Below are positions 46,542 to 60,646 of a DNA stretch of 64,000 bases, in pieces. The translations under genes and the position numbers were made by a program. Source of the stretch: Falsiroseomonas sp041690465 (GTDB taxonomy: Bacteria > Pseudomonadota > Alphaproteobacteria > Acetobacterales > Acetobacteraceae); contig NZ_JAWLHG010000003.1 of NCBI RefSeq assembly GCF_041690465.1, positions 302,188-366,187 of the forward strand. The letters run 5' to 3'. Each line of letters begins with the position of its first letter. Within the stretch, counting starts at the first letter, position 1. The notes below the pieces were generated by a model. The model saw nothing but the letters and a program-made list of their open reading frames with translations. It did no database searches and was not told where the DNA came from.

Positions 46542-48548
46542 TCAGCCGATGACGAAGATCTCCCCGGCGTCCATCCCTAAGGCGCCGGGCAGCGAGGCGA
46601 GGCGAAGCGCCACGATGCCGCCCATCCCGTCCCTGTCCCACAACAGCTGTTCCAGGTCGCTGTTCCAGATGAACTGCCCCGTGCCGTAGGCCGACTCGGC
46701 CATCCCGGTCGTGTTGCTGACGAAGCGCCCGGTGGCGGCGAGATCCATCCCGTCCATCAGGCCGCCTTGGAAGCCGGCGGCCGAGACTTCGATGTTGTCG
46801 TCCGGGCCGACGTAGTTGGAGATGATGTCGCCGCGATCGGTGATGCTGTTGAACAAGAACACGTCGGCGCCGTCGCCGCCATCCAGCCGGTCGGCGCCGT
46901 GGCCGCCGATCAGCATGTCGTCGCCGGCGTTGCCGAACAACCTGTCGTTGCCCGCCTTGCCCTCCAGCCAATTGGCGCCGCCATTCCCGTCGAGCCGGTT
47001 CGCCGCGGCATTGCCGAAGCCCCAGGCATCGAGGCTTCCGGTCAGCGTCAGGCGTTCGAAGCCGTCATGCAGCGTCCAGTCCCAGCTGGACATCACGCGG
47101 TCATAGCCGCCCCCGCCGGCCTCCGAAACCGTGTCGGCGTAGTAGCCATCCACCAAATAGACGTCGTTGCCCATGCCGCCGGCCAGGAAGTCGTTGCCGG
47201 CGCCGCCCGCCAGCGTGTCGTTCCCAGCCTCGCCGAGCAGGGTGTCGGCGCCCGCGCCGCCCATCAGCCTGTCGTCGCCACCGCCGCCCTGCAGCAGGTT
47301 CGCGGCGCCGTTGCCGGTGATCACGTCGTTGCCGTCGCCGCCGATGGCGTTCTCGATCAGCGACGCCTGGTTGCCGCGGAACACCAGCGAATTGTAGACG
47401 TTGCCCTGCGCCAGCTGGGTCGGGTTCCAGGACTCGTCGAAGTTGCGGTCCGCGCGCTGCTCGTCGCTGGTGATGGACCACTTGCCCGGACGAAGGTCGA
47501 TCGAGACACCGTCCCCATAGTTCGACATGTCGTAGGTGTCGGCCCCGCCGCCGTCCCAGATCGTCAGGAAGACCTTGTTGGCGCCGGGCGCGATCTGGCC
47601 GACGCCGTTGATGGACATCTGCCCCGTCAGCGGGTCCCAGCCGTAGGTGGTGTCGCCCGCATTGTGCCCGTAATTGGCGCCGTAGAGCCGTTGCAGCGCA
47701 AGGATGTCCACCATCATCCAGGACTGCTGGAAGCCCCAATACTCGGCCCTCGACGAGGGGGGATCCTGCCCGACATAGGCGCGGTAGGTCATGACGCTGA
47801 ACTCGCCGCTGTCCATCGCCGCCGGCAGGGCCGCGAAGCCATTCCAGGCCGTGTTGTCTTGGTTTCCATGCTTCAGGCCGAGCGCATGGCCGAGCTCGTG
47901 GATCATCACGAGCCAGCCATAGTTGCCGGGGACGGCGTCGCGGACATCCCAGATGGCGCCCTGGTGGTTGAACGGGGCGTCACTCATCCAGACATCGCCG
48001 GCATCGGGGTTGCCATTTTCGGGATAGGCGGCCCAGCCGCCGACGCCGGGTGTCAGGGTGGCTTGCGTGACGCGGATGTCGCCCGCGCCGCTGCCTTCTC
48101 CCTGGCCGAATCCGTTGATCTCCGCGAAGGCCAAGTTGGTGATGTCGGAGACGGCGTTCCAGAACACGCCGGAGGACACGCTGGCGCCTTCCAGCACTAG
48201 GCGCACGGCTTCGCGCTGCGCGAGGCTGACGGGCGTGATGTTCTCGTAGATGTAGCCGTCGTCGTAGACGCCATCGGCGACGCCATCGAACTGCTCGTCG
48301 GCGGACGGGAAGGAGTAGGTGAGGATCGGTGAGATCCACTTGACCCCGGTCAGCAGCCCGTCGAACAGCGGGTTGCCGGTGGGGGAGAAGAAGCCGGCTT
48401 CGGCGTGCGGCAGATCCTCGGTGGTCGTGTCGCCCTGCTCGGGGAAGGCCATCGGCTCCGCCACGAAGCCTTGGGGTTCGCTTGCTGCTACGAATTCGGA
48501 ATGAATAAGCGAAGACGGCAGGCTGAAGGCGGCGCAGGCTTGGCACAT
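46542..48548 (-). CDS. Serralysin-type M10 metalloprotease with RTX repeats
   Basis: This 668-residue protein has a zinc protease domain with HELGHALGLKH (about residue 214) and the Met-turn SVMTYR, the metzincin layout of serralysins. Residues from about 385 to 560 carry RTX nonapeptides (GGDGNDVITGNG, GGAGADTLLGEAGNDTLAGG) and M10_C-like sequence; a second RTX cluster is near 540-570 (GGHGADRLDGGDGADVFLF). There is no signal peptide, which fits type I secretion. It would degrade proteins outside the cell. The 243-bp gap upstream is AT-rich. The last residues are MDAGEIFVIG. Confidence 0.88.
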   Translation of the reverse strand: MCQACAAFSLPSSLIHSEFVAASEPQGFVAEPMAFPEQGDTTTEDLPHAEAGFFSPTGNPLFDGLLTGVKWISPILTYSFPSADEQFDGVADGVYDDGYIYENITPVSLAQREAVRLVLEGASVSSGVFWNAVSDITNLAFAEINGFGQGEGSGAGDIRVTQATLTPGVGGWAAYPENGNPDAGDVWMSDAPFNHQGAIWDVRDAVPGNYGWLVMIHELGHALGLKHGNQDNTAWNGFAALPAAMDSGEFSVMTYRAYVGQDPPSSRAEYWGFQQSWMMVDILALQRLYGANYGHNAGDTTYGWDPLTGQMSINGVGQIAPGANKVFLTIWDGGGADTYDMSNYGDGVSIDLRPGKWSITSDEQRADRNFDESWNPTQLAQGNVYNSLVFRGNQASLIENAIGGDGNDVITGNGAANLLQGGGGDDRLMGGAGADTLLGEAGNDTLAGGAGNDFLAGGMGNDVYLVDGYYADTVSEAGGGGYDRVMSSWDWTLHDGFERLTLTGSLDAWGFGNAAANRLDGNGGANWLEGKAGNDRLFGNAGDDMLIGGHGADRLDGGDGADVFLFNSITDRGDIISNYVGPDDNIEVSAAGFQGGLMDGMDLAATGRFVSNTTGMAESAYGTGQFIWNSDLEQLLWDRDGMGGIVALRLASLPGALGMDAGEIFVIG

Positions 48549-48791
48549 TTGGGGTCTTCTCCCGACGCCCGTGCCCGACAGTCGAGTCTCGCGTCGGCGC
48601 CAGCTTGCCAGATCAACAGAGGATTAAGCAATATTTGCATATCATAATATTCCGGATGAGGTGGCGGTTTCGGATCATCAGGATGGGCCGAGCGCGCCGG
48701 CGCGGTGTGCCCGCCGTCGTCCCGCGCCCATCGCGCCGTTGCGCGGTCTTCCGGCCGGGCTGGCCGATGGGGTAGAACGGCGCGGCGCCCC
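48549..48791. other. AT-rich divergent gap between protease and dnaG
   Basis: This 243-bp gap has no gene. A very AT-rich patch at about 48622-48652 (AATATT occurs twice, around TTGCATATCAT) stands out in this GC-rich DNA and probably holds the promoters of both divergent genes; I cannot assign boxes with confidence. Confidence 0.45.
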
Positions 48792-50660
48792 ATGGCCCTG
48801 CCCCCCCAATTCCTCGACGAACTCCGCCTCCGCACCCCCCTGCCGGGGCTGATCGGGCGCAAGACGCGGCTCACCCGGTCGGGGCGGAACTGGAAGGGCT
48901 GCTGCCCCTTCCATGGCGAGAAGACGCCCTCCTTCTACGTCTATGACGACCACTTCCACTGCTTCGGCTGCGGCGCGCATGGCGACGCCATCACCTTCGT
49001 CATGCGCGCCGAAGGCGCCGGCTTCCCCGAAGCGGTGGAGCGCCTGGCCGCCGAGGCGGGGCTCGACGTCCCGAAGCCCACGCCCGAAGCCGCCGCGCGG
49101 GAGAAGCGGGCGCGCGACCTGCACGGCGTGCTGGAGGCCGCCGCCGCCGCCTTCCAGCGCCGCCTGCGCCTGCCCGAGGGCGCCGAGGGCCTCGCCTATC
49201 TCAAGCGCCGCGGCCTGACGGGGGAGACCATCGCGAAATTCGGCCTCGGCTGGTCCGGCGGCGGCCGCGGCGCGATCGCGGCCGACCTCAAGGCGGAGGG
49301 CATCACGCCTGAACAGCTCGCCGAGGCCGGGCTGATCCGCGAGCGGGAAGAAGGCGAGGGCTACACCGACCTGTTCTTCAACCGCGTGATGTTCCCGATC
49401 CGCGACCGCCGCGGCCGGATGATCAGCTTCGGCGGGCGGGTGCTCGGCGATGGCGTGCCGAAATACGTCAACGGGCCGGAGACCGTTCTCTTCAAGAAGC
49501 GCAACAGCCTCTACGCGCTGGATCTTGCGAAGGAGGGCGCCTTCCGCGGCGCGCTGGTGGTGGCGGTCGAGGGCTACATGGACGTCATCGCCTTGCACCA
49601 GGCCGGCTTCGTGGGCGCGGTGGCGCCGCTCGGCACGGCACTGACGCCGGAGCAGATGGAGGAGCTCTGGCGGCTGACGCCCGAACCCATCCTGTGCTTC
49701 GACGGCGATGCCGCCGGGGCGCGGGCCGCCGCCCGTGCCGCCGAGGCCGCGTTGCCCCTGCTCACGCCCGAACGCACCCTGAAGCTCGCCACGCTGACCG
49801 GCGGCGAGGATCCCGACACGCTGGTGCGCAAGGGTGGCCCCGCCGCCTTCCAGGCGGTGCTGGATGGCGCCCGCGGCCTGGGCGAGGCGCTGTTCGGCCT
49901 GGTCGCCGAAGGCCGCCCGATGGCGACCCCGGAGCAGCGTGCCGCGCTCAGGCACCGCCTGGAGGAGGTCGCGGCCGGCATCACGGACCGTGCGCTCGCC
50001 GCCGAATACCGCCGTGCGCTGCTGGACCGCTTCTTCCAGGCCACCCGCCCCGCGCCGCGCGGGGCCGGCCGCCCCGGCGCGAAGCCGCCGGCGCCCATCC
50101 GGGCCCGCCCGGCCATCACCGATGCGCGCCGCCGCGGCGCGCAGGCCGCCGCGCTGCTTGCGATCACCCTCCGCCACCCCTGGCTGCTGCCGGAGGTGGA
50201 GGAGAGCCTGGCCGGCGTCGATCTCGTCGAAGGCCCGCTGCTGCAGTGCCGCAGCGCGACACTGGCATGGCTTGCCGAGGGCCATGAGCTTGACTCCGGG
50301 GGTTTGATGGACCACCTCGCCAAAGTCGGTATCGGGGAGTTTGCCGCAACGCTGTTGCGTGACCCGTCGCTGCCCGCCGCGGCGTTGCCGGATGCCCAGC
50401 CCAAGGAGGCGCTGGACGGATGGTGGCACTTCTTCGGGCTGCTGCGCGGTGAAGCGGAACTCCGTGCGGATCAGGCGGAAGCCGAACGCGCCTGGGCCGA
50501 AAGCCGCGACCCAGAGGACCAGGGCCGGGCCTTCCGGCGGCTGGTCCGGCTCCGCTCGGCGATCAACGCGGTCCGGCGCGGCGAATGGGCCGAGGGCACG
50601 GACGGGGATGCGGAGCCGGCGGAGGCGGCGGCGCCCACCCCCGACGACGCCCCCCCATAG
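48792..50660 (+). CDS. dnaG: DNA primase
   Basis: The 622-residue primase has a CHC2 zinc finger (Cys38, His41, Cys57, Cys60 in CCPFHGEKTPSFYV..HCFGCG), the DnaG N-terminal core (FKKRNSLYALDLAK), the TOPRIM domain (VVAVEGYMDVIALHQAG and FDGDAAG), and a C-terminal helicase-binding part. It makes RNA primers for replication. ATG at 48792. The gene leads the dnaG-rpoD pair, the classic macromolecular synthesis operon without rpsU here. Confidence 0.96.
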   Translation: MALPPQFLDELRLRTPLPGLIGRKTRLTRSGRNWKGCCPFHGEKTPSFYVYDDHFHCFGCGAHGDAITFVMRAEGAGFPEAVERLAAEAGLDVPKPTPEAAAREKRARDLHGVLEAAAAAFQRRLRLPEGAEGLAYLKRRGLTGETIAKFGLGWSGGGRGAIAADLKAEGITPEQLAEAGLIREREEGEGYTDLFFNRVMFPIRDRRGRMISFGGRVLGDGVPKYVNGPETVLFKKRNSLYALDLAKEGAFRGALVVAVEGYMDVIALHQAGFVGAVAPLGTALTPEQMEELWRLTPEPILCFDGDAAGARAAARAAEAALPLLTPERTLKLATLTGGEDPDTLVRKGGPAAFQAVLDGARGLGEALFGLVAEGRPMATPEQRAALRHRLEEVAAGITDRALAAEYRRALLDRFFQATRPAPRGAGRPGAKPPAPIRARPAITDARRRGAQAAALLAITLRHPWLLPEVEESLAGVDLVEGPLLQCRSATLAWLAEGHELDSGGLMDHLAKVGIGEFAATLLRDPSLPAAALPDAQPKEALDGWWHFFGLLRGEAELRADQAEAERAWAESRDPEDQGRAFRRLVRLRSAINAVRRGEWAEGTDGDAEPAEAAAPTPDDAPP

Positions 50661-50728
50661 GGTAGAGAGTGTTTGTGCGGCGCCTCCCCCCCGGCGGCGC
50701 GGCCAGGTGACGACGGAGCAGGGCAGGC

Positions 50729-52651
<1,923 letters not shown>

Positions 52652-52652
52652 G

Positions 52653-53234
52653 ATGTCCAGCGCGGCCGCGATGCGCGAACCGGTCACGCGCGTCGCCGTG
52701 GATGTCACCTTCCTGCGGATGGATGCGCCGCCCGCCGATCGCGCGCCGCCGCTGCCGGAGGGCGCGAGCGTGGTGCGCCTGGCGCGCTGTTCCGTGCCCT
52801 TCTACCGCTATCTCTACGATACGGTGGGCCGCGACTGGGTATGGTGGCTGCGGCGCACCGTGCCGGACGAGGAGATCGCGGCGCTGTTGGCACGGCCGGA
52901 TGTCTCGATCCATGTGCTCTACCAGGGCGGCGAGCCGGCCGGCTTCTACGAGCTTGAGCGGCGCGGTGGCGATGCGGGGATCAACCTGTCCTATTTCGGG
53001 CTGATGCCACATGCAATCGGCGCCGGGCTCGGCCGCGCGCTGCTGCGGCACGCGGTGGATGCCGCCTGGGCCGAGAAGCCGCGCGCGCTGACGGTGAACA
53101 CCTGCACGGCGGACCATCCGCGCGCGCTGCCGAACTACATCGCCGCCGGCTTCCGCGTGCTGCGGACGTTGCGCGAGGTCTGGCCGGTGCCGAACCGGCT
53201 GGGGCTTCGGATTCCGGAGAGATTGAGAGCGTGA
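52653..53234 (+). CDS. GNAT-family N-acetyltransferase
   Basis: The 193-residue protein has the GNAT elements LSYFGLMPHAIGAGLGRALLRHAVDAAW (acetyl-CoA loop, Q/RxxGxG/A variant here IGAGLG), NTCTADHPRALPNYIAAGF and FRVLRTLRE. It starts one base after rpoD and is probably co-transcribed. The substrate is unknown. An earlier start is excluded by the rpoD stop. Confidence 0.85.
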   Translation: MSSAAAMREPVTRVAVDVTFLRMDAPPADRAPPLPEGASVVRLARCSVPFYRYLYDTVGRDWVWWLRRTVPDEEIAALLARPDVSIHVLYQGGEPAGFYELERRGGDAGINLSYFGLMPHAIGAGLGRALLRHAVDAAWAEKPRALTVNTCTADHPRALPNYIAAGFRVLRTLREVWPVPNRLGLRIPERLRA

Positions 53235-53244
53235 CGGCATTTCT

Positions 53245-53265
53245 CTCCCCCGCTAGGCGGGGGAG
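53245..53265. terminator. Hairpin between the convergent acetyltransferase and FAD-oxidoreductase genes
   Basis: Perfect 9-base arms CTCCCCCGC and GCGGGGGAG with loop TAG lie between and slightly inside the 3' end of the FAD oxidoreductase gene; its TAG stop is part of the loop. It could stop both transcripts, but neither side has a T-run. A similar CCTCCCC...GGGGAGG hairpin is near 45998-46020. Confidence 0.45.
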
Positions 53266-54398
53266 GGAACCTCCGCCGCCTCCAGCACATGATCCGCCAG
53301 TGCCAGTGAGGCGGTCAGCCCCGGGCTCTCGATCCCGAACAGGTTCACCAGCCCCGGCACCCCATGCATCGCCGGGCCCTGCACCACGAAATCCTGCGCC
53401 GGCGCGCCGGGCGGCACGATCTTCGGGCGGATGCCGGAATAGCCAGGTGCCAGCGCGCCGTCCGGCAGCTCCGGCCAATAGCGCCGGATCGCCGCGTAGA
53501 AGCTGTCGCCGCGCCGCGGGTCAACGGCATAGTCGATGCCGTCCACCCACTCCACATCCGGGCCGAACCGCGCCTGGCCGCCGAGGTCGATGGTCAGGTG
53601 CGTCCCGAGCCCGCCCGGCACCGGCACCGGATAGATCAGCCGGGAGAAGGGCGAGCGCATCGCCAGCGTGAAGTAGTTGCCCTTCGCGTAGTAGGCGTTC
53701 GGCACCAGCGCCTCCGGCATGCCGGCAATGCCGCGTGCCAGTCTCGGCGCATGCAGCCCGGCGGAGTTCACCACCAGCCGCGCACGCAAGGCCATCGGCT
53801 CGGCGCCGCCGACCTGCAGCTCCACGCCCTCCTCCGTCGCACAGCCGCCCTCGACCGGCGCGTGGAAGGCGAAGACGGCGCCGGCATTCTCGGCATCGCC
53901 CTGCAGCGCCAGCATGAAGGCGTGGCTGTCCACCACGCCGGTGGAGGGCGAGTGCAGCGCGGCGGTGCAGGCCAGCGCCGGCTCCATGGCCAGCGCCTCC
54001 GCGCGGCTCAGCAGGCGAAGGTCGGGCACGCCATTGGCGGCGGCGCGCGCCCGGATGCCCTCGAGCCTGCCGGCCTCCTCCTCGTTCGTCGCGACGATCA
54101 GCTTGCCGCAATTGGCGTGCGGCACGCCGCGCTCGGCGCAGTAGCGATAGAGGCGGTGCTTCCCCTCCACGCAGCTCCGCGCCATCAGGCTGCCGGCGGG
54201 GTAGTAGATTCCGGCATGGATCACCTCGCTGTTGCGCGAGGATGTCTCGGTGCCGATCCCCTCGGCGGCGTCGAGCACCAGCACCTCGCGGCCGGCAAGT
54301 GCGAGCGCGCGGGCCGCTGCAAGCCCCACCACGCCGGCGCCGACAACCACCGCATCAACCTGCTCCAAGAGAAGTCCCTCATCCTGCTGGCCGCGCAT
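53253..54398 (-). CDS. FAD-dependent oxidoreductase, L-2-hydroxyglutarate oxidase-like
   Basis: The 381-residue DAO-fold protein has the FAD motif VVVGAGVVGLAAARALALAG, SSRNSEVIHAGIYYP and YAKGNYFTL, as in LhgO/L2HGDH, and a C-terminal NLFGIESPGLTASLALADHV. It likely oxidises a 2-hydroxy acid. A TTG at 54368 with GAGGGA upstream would give a start immediately before the FAD motif and is a real alternative to the ATG at 54398. It converges on the acetyltransferase gene and follows the hppA terminator. Confidence 0.85.
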   Translation of the reverse strand: MRGQQDEGLLLEQVDAVVVGAGVVGLAAARALALAGREVLVLDAAEGIGTETSSRNSEVIHAGIYYPAGSLMARSCVEGKHRLYRYCAERGVPHANCGKLIVATNEEEAGRLEGIRARAAANGVPDLRLLSRAEALAMEPALACTAALHSPSTGVVDSHAFMLALQGDAENAGAVFAFHAPVEGGCATEEGVELQVGGAEPMALRARLVVNSAGLHAPRLARGIAGMPEALVPNAYYAKGNYFTLAMRSPFSRLIYPVPVPGGLGTHLTIDLGGQARFGPDVEWVDGIDYAVDPRRGDSFYAAIRRYWPELPDGALAPGYSGIRPKIVPPGAPAQDFVVQGPAMHGVPGLVNLFGIESPGLTASLALADHVLEAAEVPSPA

Positions 54399-54446
54399 TG
54401 CGGCAGGCGTCCTCTGCGGCGCAACTGAACAGATCGCGCTTCAGAC

Positions 54447-54478
54447 GAAAAGGGCCGGCGGATCGCTCCGCCGGCCCT
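54447..54478 (-). terminator. Intrinsic terminator of hppA
   Basis: A perfect 12-base stem (arms 54451-54462 and 54467-54478, loop TCGC) is followed on the minus strand by TTTTCGTCTG, 22 bp past the hppA stop. Confidence 0.85.
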
Positions 54479-54500
54479 GTCCCGTTCGGCGCGGCGGCCC

Positions 54501-56633
<2,133 letters not shown>

Positions 56634-56715
56634 CAAGGCGGCGTACCCCCCTCTTTCCCCGATTGCCGGCGGAGGGCCGGCCAAGGGGCGCGGGTGTGCG
56701 CGCACGATCAGGCCG

Positions 56716-56735
56716 GCCCGGCCCGCGGGCCGGGC
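56716..56735. repeat. 20-bp perfect GC palindrome between ppa and hppA
   Basis: The 20 bases at 56716-56735 (GCCCGGCCCG plus its complement) form a perfect palindrome in the 222-bp ppa-hppA gap. A GC-rich hairpin with a TTTTTT run on the minus strand lies near 56784-56825 and may terminate ppa. Roles are inferred from position. Confidence 0.35.
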
Positions 56736-56855
56736 GGCAAATTGCGCGAAGCCCGGCGGGCTGGCAACGCCACCCATGGGCGAAATCGTGAAAAAACCGC
56801 CGCGTCCGCCCGGCCGGGCAGGCGGGCGCGCGGGCCCGCCCGCCCGGCGCGCCGG

Positions 56856-57404
56856 CTACGCCGCCTCGTCCCCGCCGGGCTGGGCGCGGTAGGCCGCCAT
56901 CGACTTCAGGATGATCTCGACCGCCTCGCTGGCCGGCCCCCAACCCTTCACCTTCACCCACTTGTCGCTCTCGAGGTCCTTGTAGGTGGCGAAGAAGTGC
57001 TCGATCGAGGCGCGGGTGATGTGGGGCAGCTCGTCCGCGTCGGTCACCTGGGAATACATCGGGTGCACCTTGTCGTGCGGCACGCAGACCAGCTTCTCGT
57101 CCGAGCCCGCCTCGTCCTCCATGTGCAGCACGCCGATCGGGCGGGCGCGCAGCACGCAGCCCGGCACCACGGGCGCCGGGGTCAGCACCAGCACGTCCGT
57201 CGGGTCGCCGTCATCGGCCAGCGTGCCGGGGATGAAGCCATAGGCGGCCGGATAGGCCATCGGCGTGAACAGGAAGCGGTCCACCACCACCGCGCCGCTA
57301 TCCTTGTCGAGCTCGTATTTCACCTGGCTGCCCTGGGGGATCTCGACGACCACGTTGATGTCGTGCGGCGGGGCCTTGCCGGTCGGGACCTTGGCGAGGT
57401 TCAT
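56856..57404 (-). CDS. ppa: Inorganic pyrophosphatase
   Basis: This 182-residue family I soluble pyrophosphatase has EIPQGSQVKYELDKDSG, FPMAYPAAYGFIPGT (FTPMAYPAAYGFIPG), the acid metal site DGDPTDVLVL and KVKGWGP near the end. It hydrolyses PPi using Mg2+. Lying next to hppA, it provides a second way to remove PPi: one conserves energy, the other does not. ATG at 57404. Confidence 0.95.
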   Translation of the reverse strand: MNLAKVPTGKAPPHDINVVVEIPQGSQVKYELDKDSGAVVVDRFLFTPMAYPAAYGFIPGTLADDGDPTDVLVLTPAPVVPGCVLRARPIGVLHMEDEAGSDEKLVCVPHDKVHPMYSQVTDADELPHITRASIEHFFATYKDLESDKWVKVKGWGPASEAVEIILKSMAAYRAQPGGDEAA

Positions 57405-57478
57405 CGGACGGGACCTTCCGTGGGGAGGGGGGCCGTGGGGAGCGGGGCGGCGGGGCAGGTAGCAGCCTTCCCGGGGCC

Positions 57479-57529
57479 GGGCAAACCTTTGCCGCCCCGG
57501 ACCCTTGGCAGGCGGGGCAAAGCCTTGCC
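57479..57529. promoter_or_regulatory. Pair of near-identical palindromic 15-mers upstream of the ABC transporter
   Basis: GGGCAAACCTTTGCC at 57479-57493 and GGGCAAAGCCTTGCC at 57515-57529 match at 13 of 15 bases and are 36 bp apart, in the 161-bp ppa/ABC-receptor gap. The spacing is near an integral number of DNA turns. This looks like an operator pair; the regulator is unknown. Confidence 0.35.
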
Positions 57530-57565
57530 ATGCTCGCCGACAGGGAACCGAACGGGAGACAAACC

Positions 57566-58633
57566 ATGCGCCGTGCCCTGCTGTCCGCCGTTGCCGTCCT
57601 CGGCGCGGCCATCGGGCTCACGCCCCCCGCCGCGGCCCAGGCGCCCGCCGCGCAGGGCGGGCAGCTCACCCTGCAGGCCTATGCCGGCATCTTCCGCGAC
57701 AACTACACCGAGGTGGTGGTGAACCCCTTCACCACCCGCACCGGCACCGAGGTGCAGTATTTCGACGGCGGCACCAGCGCGCAGATGCTCGGGCGGCTGC
57801 GTGCGCAACGCGCCGATCCGCAGATCGACGTGGTGATCATGGACGTCACCACCGCGCAGATCGCCTGCGCCGAAGGCCTGGTCGAGCGCATCGACGCCTC
57901 CGTGCTGCCGGTCATCGGGCAGCTCGGCGAGATGGCGCGCGAAGCCGGCGCCGGCTGCGGCCCGGCCGTCACCTACGACCACCTGGTGCTGGTGTACGAC
58001 ACCCAATCGGTGCAGCCCGCGCCGACCCGCTGGATGGCGATGGCGGACGCCGCGCAGCGCGGCCAGGTCGCGCTCTCGGCGCCGCCGAACATCCAGGGCC
58101 TCGCGCTGACCGCGATCCTGGCGCACGCCGCCACCGGCGACTGGCGCAACATCAACGCCGCCATGCCCCGGCTGCGCGAGATCGCGCCGAACGTGCAGAC
58201 CTTCAACCCGAATCCGGATGGCTACACGCTGATCCTGAACGACCAGGTGAACTTCGCCACCGGCTGGAACGCCCGCGCGCAGCTCTACCGCGACCAGTCG
58301 CAGGGACGCATCGGCGTGGTGCTGCCGGAGGAGGGCACGGCCTTCCAGATCAACACCATCAACCTGGTGGCGAACGCGAAGAACCGCCCGCAGGCGCTGT
58401 CCTTCATGGCGCATGCCCTCTCGGCCGAGGCGCAGAAGGCCTTCACCGAGCGGATGTTCTATGGCCCGACCAACCCGAACGCGCAGGTGGCGCCTGCCGC
58501 CCTCTCGCGCACCGCGCTCGCGCCGGAGTTCCGCCAGCGCGTGATCGGGCTGAACTGGGAGGAGATGGTACGCCTGCGCGAGCAGTGGAACCAGCGCTGG
58601 CGGCGAGAGGTGATCGCGGCCTCCAATCGGTGA
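57566..58633 (+). CDS. ABC transporter substrate-binding protein (polyamine/iron type)
   Basis: The 355-residue receptor has a signal peptide (MRRALLSAVAVLGAAIGLTPPAAAQ) and the PotD/AfuA-like fold: QLTLQAYAGIFRDNYTEVVVNPF, GTEVQYFDGGTSAQMLGRLRAQR, DVVIMDVTTAQIACAEGLVERID. The ligand is unknown. ATG at 57566 with GGGAG upstream. It heads a four-gene importer set (receptor, ATPase, two permeases) plus the RraA-like gene. Confidence 0.85.
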   Translation: MRRALLSAVAVLGAAIGLTPPAAAQAPAAQGGQLTLQAYAGIFRDNYTEVVVNPFTTRTGTEVQYFDGGTSAQMLGRLRAQRADPQIDVVIMDVTTAQIACAEGLVERIDASVLPVIGQLGEMAREAGAGCGPAVTYDHLVLVYDTQSVQPAPTRWMAMADAAQRGQVALSAPPNIQGLALTAILAHAATGDWRNINAAMPRLREIAPNVQTFNPNPDGYTLILNDQVNFATGWNARAQLYRDQSQGRIGVVLPEEGTAFQINTINLVANAKNRPQALSFMAHALSAEAQKAFTERMFYGPTNPNAQVAPAALSRTALAPEFRQRVIGLNWEEMVRLREQWNQRWRREVIAASNR

Positions 58634-58736
58634 GCGCCCTGCGGGCACCTCACGCGCCGGCGCCCGCATCCGCGGGCTTGGCTCGCGCCACTTGGCGCGG
58701 GCCGCGTTCGCGGCCTCGGCCTGCTGACGCAGGCCG
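58630..58736 (+). repeat. Array of five short hairpins between receptor and ATPase genes
   Basis: In about 107 bp five inverted repeats follow one another: arms of 4 bp at 58636/58643 (with an outer GTGA/TCAC), 6 bp at 58662/58672, 6 bp at 58684/58694, 7 bp at 58700/58709 and 8 bp at 58717/58729, with loops of 2-4 bases. The last four are perfect. Such hairpins after receptor genes can stabilise the upstream message and lower expression of the downstream genes, as known for malE; this is an inference here. Confidence 0.7.
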
Positions 58737-58754
58737 CCCATGCCGCCTGACGCC

Positions 58755-59806
<1,052 letters not shown>

Positions 59807-59807
<1 letters not shown>

Positions 59808-60646
59808 TGGGCGCACGCGCCGGCCTGCTGCTGATCCTGCCCGCGGCGGCGATCCTGGCCGCCGGCTTTGTCTATCCCGTGCTGCTGCTGGCGCGGATCA
59901 GCCTGAACCGCACCACCGACATCGGCGCGATGGAGGAGGCGGTCACGCTCGAGACCTTCGAGCAGCTGGTCGGCGACGCCTTCACCTGGGATCTCGCCTG
60001 GAACACCGCGACGCTGGCGGCCGGCTCGGCACTGGCCGCCACCGCGCTGGCGCTGCCCGTTGCGCTGCTGATCCGCGCCGCGCCGCCGCGCTGGCGCGGG
60101 CTGCTCTCGCTGATGGCGGTGGCGCCGCTGCTGGTCTCCGGCACCGCGCGGGTGGTGGGCTGGCTGGCCATCCTCGGCGACAACGGCGTGGTGAACGCGA
60201 CGCTGATGGGCCTCGGGCTCACCGATGACCCGGTGCGCATGATCAACAACTGGACCGGCGTGCGCATCGGCCTGACCGAGAGCCTGATGCCCTATGCCTG
60301 CCTGGTGCTGATCGCCGGCCTCGGCCGCCTCGATCCGCGGCTGGAGGAGGCGGCGGCGACGCTCGGCGCCACGCGCAGCCGCACCTTCCTGCGCGTGACG
60401 CTGCCGCTGGCCGCACCGGCGCTGCTGGCGGCCTTCCTGCTGACCTTCGTGCTCGGCGTCTCGGCCTTCGTCACGCCGCGGCTGATGGGCGGCGGCCGGG
60501 TCTTCGTGATCGCCACCGAGATCTTCGACCTGGCGCTGGAGAGCGTGAATTGGCCGGCCGCGGCCGCACTCGCGATGCTGCTGCTCGGCGCGCTGGCGGT
60601 GGCGCTGGTGCTGCGCGCCGTGCTGGTGCGGGAGGCCGCGCGATGA
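59807..60646 (+). CDS. ABC transporter permease I (PotB-like)
   Basis: The 279-residue protein has six membrane helices and the EAA loop EEAAATLGATRSRTFLRVTLPLAAP near the C-terminal half. The start ATG overlaps the ATPase stop by one base; the stop overlaps the next permease (ATGA). With its partner it forms the membrane pore of a type I importer. Confidence 0.9.
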
